The translations under genes and the position numbers were made by a program. The notes under the pieces were generated by a model. It saw only the letters and a list, made by a program, of their open reading frames with translations, was not told the DNA's origin and searched no databases. 43,622 nt of DNA from Ignavibacteria bacterium GWC2_36_12 (GTDB taxonomy: Bacteria > Bacteroidota > Ignavibacteria > Ignavibacteriales > Ignavibacteriaceae). Shown piece by piece: positions 17,263 through 24,179 of the stretch (the first letter of the stretch is position 1; the number at the start of each line of letters is the position of its first letter). The stretch covers positions 1-43,622 of the forward strand of contig MGZZ01000114.1 of NCBI GenBank assembly GCA_001802795.1, given 5' to 3'.

Positions 17263-18597
17263 ATGAAGAGAATTTACTTATCCATAGTTTTTTTAGCTCT
17301 CACAATATTAATGTCCGTATTTGGCTCTGAAAAAAATAAAACTGCTCCGCAACAATTTAATTATAAAGTCGATTTTGTGGAGGTAGGTACCAGTGATGAA
17401 GAAATTGCAGGGATGGATTCAGTACTCCAATCATTTGTTGACCAAAAGAAAGTGAGCAGTGTTGTTGGCTTTGTTGCCAAAGGCGGTAATATTGTTTATA
17501 ACAAGGCTTTTGGCTGGAAAGATATGGAGAATCAAATTCCTGCAAGTGTTGATGACTATTATATCCTCTTTTCACAAACCAAAGCAGTTGTAACTGTTGC
17601 ATTTATGACGCTTGTTGAGAAGGGTTTGGTAGCCATTTATGATCCTGTTTCAAAATATTTTCCCGAAATTCCTAACCAGGTTGTTACAACTATAAATGAG
17701 GACGGAACATATGAGACTCGTCCAGTTTCGTCTCCTATGACTTTTGTGCATCTGATGTCCCATACTTCGGGGCTCGGTGCAGGACTTGTTAGGGAAATTC
17801 GTCGTGCTGAAAATCAAAAATCTGATAGACCAGGCAGTTTCGACGGAACGATGCCGGCAACCACACCGAACGGACAGCACAGCTTTGGGGGCAACTACAA
17901 TGCAAAATATCTTGAAGAAGAGATGCTTGCTCTGGTAAAATATCCGCTCGGCTTTGATCCTGGAACCGAGTGGAACTACCATGTCAGTACAAATATGTTG
18001 GGCTATATGATTGAGCGTATTTCTGGCAAAACGTTGCAGGAATATGTTAAGGAGACGGTGTTTGAACCACTCGGCATGGATAATACTGATTGGTATTATG
18101 AGCCCGGCGCACTCACCCGTTTCGTAAAAGCTTACAGTTTTGTTGACGGGAAACTAGTGCCCGCATCCAATATGTTTAGCGAAGCAACCATTAGTAAAGA
18201 GCAGACCTATTGCGAAGGTGCCATTGGGTTGAATGGTCCCATTGAAGACTATGCCAAATTCTGCCAGATGATGCTCAACAAAGGAACTTTCAACGGAAAC
18301 CGTATTTTAAAACCCGAAACCATAGAACTGATGACAACTGTCAACCGGTTACCGGAAGATAATGCCGGTGGAAAGGGATTCCAATTCGGACTGGGATTCG
18401 AGTTATATAATGAGAATAAGAAACCGGTTCTTAAAGTATCTAATACAGCGTACGCCTGGGGCGGGTTGTATGGAACGCAATACATCATTGATCCGGAAAA
18501 TGACATGATTGCATTGTTCTATCTGAATATGCCCCGTCATGAGTTACTGTATCCGATTTTCCTTATCAAGACCTATCAACTTTTTAAAAAACAATAA
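17263..18597 (+). CDS. Beta-lactamase-fold serine hydrolase (family VIII esterase-like)
   Basis: 444 residues with a signal peptide. The catalytic SxxK is Ser104-Gln-Thr-Lys107 in ILFSQTKAVV. The second motif is Tyr239 in WNYHVSTNMLGYMIE, which lacks the Asn of class C beta-lactamases and looks like the WxYSxxxDVLG pattern of family VIII esterases. YAWGGLYGTQYIID supplies the WGG seen there in place of KTG. It therefore probably hydrolyses ester bonds, perhaps acetyl esters on plant oligosaccharides, rather than beta-lactams (inference from family and context). The 5' end is AT-rich, while a sampled middle line is 58% GC, so the gene itself is compositionally mixed. The next gene starts 9 bases on. 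Confidence 0.88.
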   Translation: MKRIYLSIVFLALTILMSVFGSEKNKTAPQQFNYKVDFVEVGTSDEEIAGMDSVLQSFVDQKKVSSVVGFVAKGGNIVYNKAFGWKDMENQIPASVDDYYILFSQTKAVVTVAFMTLVEKGLVAIYDPVSKYFPEIPNQVVTTINEDGTYETRPVSSPMTFVHLMSHTSGLGAGLVREIRRAENQKSDRPGSFDGTMPATTPNGQHSFGGNYNAKYLEEEMLALVKYPLGFDPGTEWNYHVSTNMLGYMIERISGKTLQEYVKETVFEPLGMDNTDWYYEPGALTRFVKAYSFVDGKLVPASNMFSEATISKEQTYCEGAIGLNGPIEDYAKFCQMMLNKGTFNGNRILKPETIELMTTVNRLPEDNAGGKGFQFGLGFELYNENKKPVLKVSNTAYAWGGLYGTQYIIDPENDMIALFYLNMPRHELLYPIFLIKTYQLFKKQ

Positions 18598-18606
18598 GGA
18601 GTATCA

Positions 18607-20268
18607 ATGAAAGTAGAAATATCAATGCGTCATCAAATCCTGGTTTTTATCATAGTCATTTTCTCTATAGTTTCACTCTATGCGCAATCGACCGATCCAT
18701 CGCTGCCGCATCTTGTGCACAAAAATGGTCGTCATGCATTGATTGTCGACGGACAGCCATTCTTTATGCTGGGAGGACAGGCACACAACTCAAGCGCCTG
18801 GCCAGGACTGTTAACGCAGGTATGGTCTACCATCGAAGCTATGCACGCCAATACACTCGAAATACCGATATATTGGCAGCAGATCGAGCCTGAGGAAGGC
18901 ACGTTCGACTTTTCCATATTAGATACAATCATCAAGCAGGCAAGGGAGCGCGATGTGCGTCTTGTTCTCTTGTGGTTCGCTACATGGAAGAACGGCAACA
19001 CAGATTACACGCCCAATTGGGTGAAATTGAACCCTAAGAAATATCCACATATTGTTGGTCGTGACGGCGAGATAGTGATTTCGCCTTCGCCTCATGCGAA
19101 GACAACAATGGAAGCGGATGCTAAAGCGTTCACAGCGGTGATGAAGCATTTGAAGGACTTTGACCCGCAACACACGGTCATTATGGTCCAGGTGGAGAAT
19201 GAACCTGGAACTTATGGTAGCACACGTGATTTCTCGGAGGAAGCTGAAAAACTGTTTCAAGGACCTGTCTCTGCCGCGCTGCTCAAGCCCGAAGTGCTTA
19301 AGGCTCTGAACAAACCAACCGATGCAAAAGGGACATGGTTGCAGGTGTTCGGAAGCGACGCCGATGAGTTTTTCCATGCGTGGTCGGTAGCCAGCTATAT
19401 CAACTATGTTGCAGCAGCAGGTAAAGCGGTGAACCCGCTGCCGATGTATGTTAATGTGGCGCTTGAGGGTGAGCCTGGCGGTGCCATGCACAACGTCATC
19501 CCAATATACAAAGTAGCTGCGCCGGCTATTAGCGTGCTTGCACCGGACATCTACCAGCCAATGGAGAAGGCGATGAAGTTTATGGAATACTACGACCGTC
19601 CCGATAACCCGCTGTTTGTCCCGGAAACCTTTCCCAGCGTAGATTACCTCTACGAGGTCATCCGGCGCGGTGGAATCGGTTTCTCACCTTTCGGAGTAGA
19701 CCGCATTCCTGCAAATCCAAGTGCTGAAGTGGGAGCCGGATCCCGAGTGTCACCTCTTGCCACGCAGTATGACTTGCTTCAACTTGGTGACAGAGAACTG
19801 GCAAAATGGATATTCGAAGATCGGATACATGTGGTGAAAGTTACCGAACAAAACGCTCAGAAAGAAGTAGACCTGGGCGACTGGAAAGCCAGGATCTATT
19901 TCAGCACCGGAAGAGGCTGGGGCCCGCCACCGGCTTTTCAACCCGAAGCGGCAGATGGAAGTGAAGGCGAAACCGAAGAAGAAACCGGCTTCTCTTTCGG
20001 AGCCCCGCCTAAGCCGAGTGGCAGAGTATTGATTGCTCAGCTTGGGCAAAATGAGTTCGTCGTGATGGCTACGCAATGCCGTGTTGCTTTCCAATCCAGC
20101 GGCGCTAACAAAGGCAAGTCCTGGCAATTCCTGAAGGTTGAAGAAGGACTCTATGAAGATGGAACGTTCAAGCTCTTACGACTTCGCAACGGCGACGAAG
20201 TGGGTTGGGCAACCATGTCTTTCGACACCGAACCGGCTCTCTTGCGCATTTCGATGACCGCATGGTAA
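18607..20268 (+). CDS. GH35-like beta-galactosidase (xyloglucan-type) with DUF5597-like C-terminus
   Basis: 553 residues with a signal peptide ending near VSLYAQ. The clan A barrel shows FMLGGQAHNSSAWPG, ANTLEIPIYWQQIEPEEGTFDF, the acid/base Glu199 in MVQVENEPGTYGS and the probable nucleophile Glu340 in FVPETFPS. The overall text resembles Bgl35A, the beta-galactosidase of the Cellvibrio xyloglucan system, and the C-terminal part (about 390-553) resembles DUF5597 beta-sandwich domains. It would remove galactose that caps xylose side chains before the GH31 enzyme acts. An AAGGAG site fixes the start and couples it to the esterase gene. Sampled lines are 48% and 57% GC against 27% in a sampled line of the HTCS gene, suggesting a foreign origin. 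Confidence 0.88.
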   Translation: MKVEISMRHQILVFIIVIFSIVSLYAQSTDPSLPHLVHKNGRHALIVDGQPFFMLGGQAHNSSAWPGLLTQVWSTIEAMHANTLEIPIYWQQIEPEEGTFDFSILDTIIKQARERDVRLVLLWFATWKNGNTDYTPNWVKLNPKKYPHIVGRDGEIVISPSPHAKTTMEADAKAFTAVMKHLKDFDPQHTVIMVQVENEPGTYGSTRDFSEEAEKLFQGPVSAALLKPEVLKALNKPTDAKGTWLQVFGSDADEFFHAWSVASYINYVAAAGKAVNPLPMYVNVALEGEPGGAMHNVIPIYKVAAPAISVLAPDIYQPMEKAMKFMEYYDRPDNPLFVPETFPSVDYLYEVIRRGGIGFSPFGVDRIPANPSAEVGAGSRVSPLATQYDLLQLGDRELAKWIFEDRIHVVKVTEQNAQKEVDLGDWKARIYFSTGRGWGPPPAFQPEAADGSEGETEEETGFSFGAPPKPSGRVLIAQLGQNEFVVMATQCRVAFQSSGANKGKSWQFLKVEEGLYEDGTFKLLRLRNGDEVGWATMSFDTEPALLRISMTAW

Positions 20269-20335
20269 AGAAGCTAAGTCTCGGCAATTGAATAACTATT
20301 TGAGAATTTTAGGTCAAGTTAGAATCGAGTAAATC

Positions 20336-20664
20336 ATGAAATATTATATAAATACGTGCTATTCTTTGCGTTGAGCATGATAGCAGTTTGTGCGGCTCAA
20401 ACTCAGCAACTGTCTGCCATACCTTTGTGGCCTAACGGTGCACCCGGGGCTAACCTTAATGGCGGTGAAGAGATTGTTAGGATTTATGAACCAACCGGAG
20501 ATCATTTGGCTGAGCTCTATTTAAAATTAAAAAAATTGAATATACCTGTTGAGCTTCATATATATGCAAATGCAGGCCACGGTTTTGGCATTCGGAAGGG
20601 AGACACCGGACCCAGCTCAAGATGGCCGGAAGTATTGGTTGCCTGGCTTCATGATATTAAATAA
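20336..20664 (+). pseudogene. Alpha/beta-hydrolase esterase remnant with the catalytic core deleted
   Basis: From the GTG at 20356 an open frame of 102 residues joins two ends of a BD-FAE/acetyl xylan esterase-type protein. The N-terminal part is a signal peptide plus IPLWPNGAPGANLNGGEEIVRIYEP. Without a break follows the C-terminal part HLAELYLKLKKLNIPVELHIYANAGHGFGIRKGD, which carries the catalytic His in AGHGF. The middle, with the GxSxG nucleophile and the Asp, is absent; a full protein is normally near 280 residues. The better-placed ATG at 20336 is out of frame with the rest, so the 5' end is also damaged. Its ancestor would have removed acetyl or feruloyl groups from hemicellulose. Confidence 0.8.
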
Positions 20665-20695
20665 TACAGTCATAACTATTTAGAGGAGGATAACT

Positions 20696-22318
20696 GTGAA
20701 AATAATTTTAAATTCCATAGGTTACAGATTGTTTTACTTTACTGTTTTAGCTCTGGTTGCAATGCCCTCAGTAATTTTGGTCGCCCAGACATTTACACGC
20801 TCCGTACTTCCTGGGAACCTGGACACGCCGTGGGAAATAATCTACGGACCAGATGATTTTCTCTGGATATCTGAAAGCGGAGGAAAAATATCACGGGTGA
20901 ATCCACAAAGCGGAGAACGGACGATCATATTCACAGCAAAAGATTATTATCCCGGTTCCATCCTCGAAAGACCTGATTGCGGAGCAAATATTGGAGCCGC
21001 AACCTATGGAATGGCTCTCCACCCGGATTTTGTTAACGAAGACAGCTCATACATATTTTTATTCTATTCATATAATAACGGAACAGATCAAAATCCCGAA
21101 ACCCTTTTTAAAATTGCACGGCTTAAGTGGGACGCTGAAAACGAAACCATAACAGACACCACAGATATTGTTACCGGTATATCCAATGGGTATGACCACT
21201 GGGGCGGGCGTATGATTGCCATAAAACAGAAAAGCAAGAATTACCTGTATTATTCGGTCGGTGATCATGGTTCCAATAACCCGGATTGTTATGAAGATTC
21301 ATTAGCCAATCCGAACAACTATACACAGGATACTGAAACAGATAACGGGAAAATACACCGGGTCTATCTTAATGGCAGCATACCTGAAGACAACCCAATA
21401 AGTGGAAATTCTTTTTTCACACGCGGACATCGCAATCCGCAGGGACTGGTATACAATTCTGTTCAGGATGTAATCTATGAAATAGAACACGGCCATAAAT
21501 CGGATGACGAAGTAAATATCCTGAAAAAAGGAATGAATTATGGCTGGAAGAATGTACATGGATACCATGACGGCAATATTGAAGGTGAATTAGACTACAT
21601 CAACAATTACACGCCAAATCCGGAAATTGAAGGTGATTCTTTAATAGAAGCTTTTTATTCCTGGGGTACAGAGGTTGTGAATAGCAGCAACAATTCGTTA
21701 TGGCCAACTGTTGCGCCGTCAGATGGTTTTTACTATGCGGACAGCACCATTCCTGAGTGGACAAACAGTCTGCTGGTTGTCACCTTGAAGAATGGAAACG
21801 TCACAGATCAGGAACTATACCAATTTAAACTTACAGAAGATGGTAAGGGACTGGCAGATTCCACCGAAGAAAATCCCAACCCCAGGAAGTTTTTTGCCGG
21901 GGATCAGAATAATAACGGACGGCTGCGCGATTTAACATTCTCCCCGGATGGTTCCACTCTTTACCTGATAACCAATAACTGGAACGGCGTTAACCCGATT
22001 ATTGTTTATAAATACGATGCACCAGTTTCCATATCTGAAAAAGAATACCATCCTGCAGTATTTGGGCTAAGCCAAAACTATCCAAATCCATTCAACCCGT
22101 CAACAACAATTACGTTTAGTTTGCCGGAAAAAGAAAACGTGAGATTGTTTGTTTATGATATACTTGGAAGAGAAATAATAAAACTTGCCGACGGCATATA
22201 TGAAGCCGGCGAACATAAGATAGTATTAAACGGAAGTAATTTACCAAGCGGAATATATTTCTATAGAATAGAAGCCAGGAATTTTTCAAAGACTAAAAAA
22301 TTAGTATTAACTAAATAA
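20696..22318 (+). CDS. PQQ-type glucose/sorbosone dehydrogenase-like protein with T9SS sorting domain
   Basis: 540 residues from a GTG start with an excellent GAGGAGG ribosome-binding site. A signal peptide ends near VILVAQ. The six-bladed propeller (about 35-440) shows LDTPWEIIYGPDDFLWISESGGKISRVNP, YGMALHPDF, DHWGGRMIAIK, GHRNPQGLVYN and IEHGHKSDDEVNIL, all typical of the soluble aldose dehydrogenase family. The last 80 residues are a Por tail with NYPNPFNPSTTITFS and KKLVLTK. It would be exported by T9SS and oxidise a sugar at the cell surface if PQQ is bound. Some family members are not dehydrogenases, so the activity is tentative. It stands alone between two gene remnants. Confidence 0.87.
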   Translation: MKIILNSIGYRLFYFTVLALVAMPSVILVAQTFTRSVLPGNLDTPWEIIYGPDDFLWISESGGKISRVNPQSGERTIIFTAKDYYPGSILERPDCGANIGAATYGMALHPDFVNEDSSYIFLFYSYNNGTDQNPETLFKIARLKWDAENETITDTTDIVTGISNGYDHWGGRMIAIKQKSKNYLYYSVGDHGSNNPDCYEDSLANPNNYTQDTETDNGKIHRVYLNGSIPEDNPISGNSFFTRGHRNPQGLVYNSVQDVIYEIEHGHKSDDEVNILKKGMNYGWKNVHGYHDGNIEGELDYINNYTPNPEIEGDSLIEAFYSWGTEVVNSSNNSLWPTVAPSDGFYYADSTIPEWTNSLLVVTLKNGNVTDQELYQFKLTEDGKGLADSTEENPNPRKFFAGDQNNNGRLRDLTFSPDGSTLYLITNNWNGVNPIIVYKYDAPVSISEKEYHPAVFGLSQNYPNPFNPSTTITFSLPEKENVRLFVYDILGREIIKLADGIYEAGEHKIVLNGSNLPSGIYFYRIEARNFSKTKKLVLTK

Positions 22319-22330
22319 GAAAAATAATAG

Positions 22331-22795
22331 AGAAGGCTAAGAAAAGATTTTATTGTAGAGCAACATGAAAATTCAGTCTTATCAAACAATACACGCAAAT
22401 GGGAAGTTATTAGTAAGAAAAATATTCAAGCTCGTGAATATTTTTTAATAGAAAGTACATACAATGCATCAGTAACAGATACTATTTATTACAGAAAAGA
22501 AAAAAATAAAATAATTGAGTTATTAATTGGTAAAAGCAAATCCGAATATTATATAGAAAACATCTTTGCTGATTTCGATATTAAGGAAAATGAATTCTTC
22601 CAATCTTATGCAATGGCTTTTAATGGTAAAGATTATTATTACAATGTCACATTAAAGAATAAAGATGAAAAAAGAATATTGGAAGCAAGAGATGAAGAAC
22701 ATTCAATCACTTTTGAAATTGGGAAAGGAATTATTGAAACTACTCATTATGGGTGGGGCCCTGATAATTATTTAATTCATTATGAGCTAAAATAA
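22331..22795 (+). pseudogene. 5'-truncated hypothetical protein
   Basis: An open frame of 154 codons runs from just after a TAG (22328-22330) to the stop at 22795, but the only ATG in frame is at 22613, deep inside. Upstream of that ATG the frame still reads as plausible protein (FIVEQHENSVLSNNTRKW, then VTDTIYYRKEKNKIIELLIG). I therefore think the real 5' end has been lost and that the track's 60-residue ORF is only the tail. The content is rich in charged and aromatic residues (FNGKDYYYNVTLKNKDEKRIL). I do not recognise the family. Confidence 0.55.
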
Positions 22796-22831
22796 ACGCT
22801 AGTGAAAAACTAAATGTAAAGAGGAGTTATT

Positions 22832-23806
22832 ATGCAATTACGAAAATTAGGCTTTCTAATTCTTTTTTTATCGACATCTATTTTTGCTGCCGATCCACCG
22901 GGGATACCGGATGGGTGGTCGGACGGTTACGTCTATGCTAATGGAATTCGCATTCACTATTACCATGCTGTTCCGGCGCCGGGAAAACCGGTAATAGTGA
23001 TGATCCATGGAGTTACAGATATTGGGCTTTCTTGGACTACTCTGACCTGGAAGCTGCAGGACTTCTATGATATATACATGCTTGATACCAGAGGGCACGG
23101 CTTGTCGGATCCATTCACTTCTGCCGACGATAGCAGCACTTTGGTAAAAGACGTTGTGGAGTTCGTGAATGCAATGCATTTCCAAAAGCCCATCCTAATG
23201 GGGCATTCGATGGGGGCCGCCACGGTCATGCGGCTTGGCGCGGAGTACCCGGGCCTGGCAAAGGCAATCATCATGTTGGATCCTTTTCTAGGGCGCAGAG
23301 GTCCCAATAGGCAGGATACGGGAGAGCGTCGTGAAGGTGAGCGTAAGGTCGATAGCGAAGCTCCGCCCGGCGCTGGGCAACAAGAAAAGGCACCTGACCG
23401 CCTTTCCGTGAGCATGCACGGGACTCCCGAAACGCTGGTGGCGCAAAATAACTATAACTTCGATGATCTGGTGGCGACTTGCCGCCGACAAACCCCCAAG
23501 TGGGATATTGTAGATTGCCAGTATTGGGCGCTATCGAAAAAACAATATCACGGGGCTTATACAAACGAAGCCTGGCAGGTGATGTCTGGAGTAATGAGGA
23601 CCGGGGATGCGTTGGCGAAGATCACTGTGCCTGCCCTTATCCTCAAAGCTGATGCCCCGCCCGAAGTCCGCAAAGCAAACGAGGTGGCTGCCAGTGTAAT
23701 GCAGAAAGGCAAGCTTGTGCACATTGATGAAGCAGGTCATAATTTGCACCACGATGAACTGGAACGTACTGTTGAAGTGTTAACTGAGTTTCTATCGGCT
23801 TTGTAA
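22832..23806 (+). CDS. Secreted alpha/beta hydrolase
   Basis: 324 residues with a signal peptide ending near TSIFA. The fold is clear: oxyanion motif MIHGVTDIG, LDTRGHGLSDPF, the nucleophile Ser in LMGHSMGAAT, the acid probably in LILKADAPPEV and the His in DEAGHNLHHDE. An unusually charged stretch (GERREGERKVDSEAPPGAGQQE) lies in the lid region. The family covers esterases, lipases and haloalkane-dehalogenase-like enzymes, so the substrate is open; in this locus a deacylase for sugars is possible. A GAGGAG site supports the start. A sampled line is 62% GC, much above the window's usual level, suggesting recent transfer along with the GH35 region. Confidence 0.88.
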   Translation: MQLRKLGFLILFLSTSIFAADPPGIPDGWSDGYVYANGIRIHYYHAVPAPGKPVIVMIHGVTDIGLSWTTLTWKLQDFYDIYMLDTRGHGLSDPFTSADDSSTLVKDVVEFVNAMHFQKPILMGHSMGAATVMRLGAEYPGLAKAIIMLDPFLGRRGPNRQDTGERREGERKVDSEAPPGAGQQEKAPDRLSVSMHGTPETLVAQNNYNFDDLVATCRRQTPKWDIVDCQYWALSKKQYHGAYTNEAWQVMSGVMRTGDALAKITVPALILKADAPPEVRKANEVAASVMQKGKLVHIDEAGHNLHHDELERTVEVLTEFLSAL

Positions 23807-23866
23807 CACCAAGACGAGTGGAATTCGGGGACTTGTATCAGTATGTTTTCTGCTTGAATTAGCCAA

Positions 23867-24172
23867 GTGCCTGATGATGATTTGAATTATTTGGTCCCAC
23901 ATAACATCCGCACTGTTCTGGAGAAAGCAAAGAAAGATGCAGGAAACAAAGACGTGAGAATTTCCGGCGGGGCATCAGTTATACAGCAATATCTTAACGC
24001 TGGATTGGTTGATGAACTTACGCTTCACACTGCACCGATAATTCTCGGAAAAGGTGTCGGCTTGTTTGAAAAAATTGAAAGAGAAAAATTCTCTTTGGAA
24101 GTTACAAATGTAGTTAATTCTCCTTCTGTTACACATTTGTTTTACAAGGTTATAAATTATAACAAAAAATAG
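23867..24172 (+). pseudogene. RibD C-terminal domain / dihydrofolate reductase-like fragment
   Basis: The 101-residue frame begins at a GTG and reads as the second half of a RibD_C-type reductase: KDVRISGGASVIQQYLNAGLVDELTLHTAPIILGKGVGLFE. This is the signature NADPH-binding strand-helix and the following strands. Such proteins normally have about 180 residues or more, and the N-terminal half (usually starting with a V.[ST].DG motif) is missing, with no trace found upstream. The remnant probably cannot fold into an active enzyme. It ends 7 bases before the convergent rlmD stop. Confidence 0.75.
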
Positions 24173-24179
24173 CCAGACA

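Noticed and set aside
18919-19491. 190-residue minus-strand ORF
   Set aside because: Antisense shadow of the GH35 gene, long only because that gene is GC-richer; the protein has no recognisable pattern and an odd Cys/His/Arg-rich composition.
22613-22795. 60-residue ORF as an independent small gene
   Set aside because: The open frame continues 94 codons upstream with protein-like content, so this is the tail of a truncated gene.
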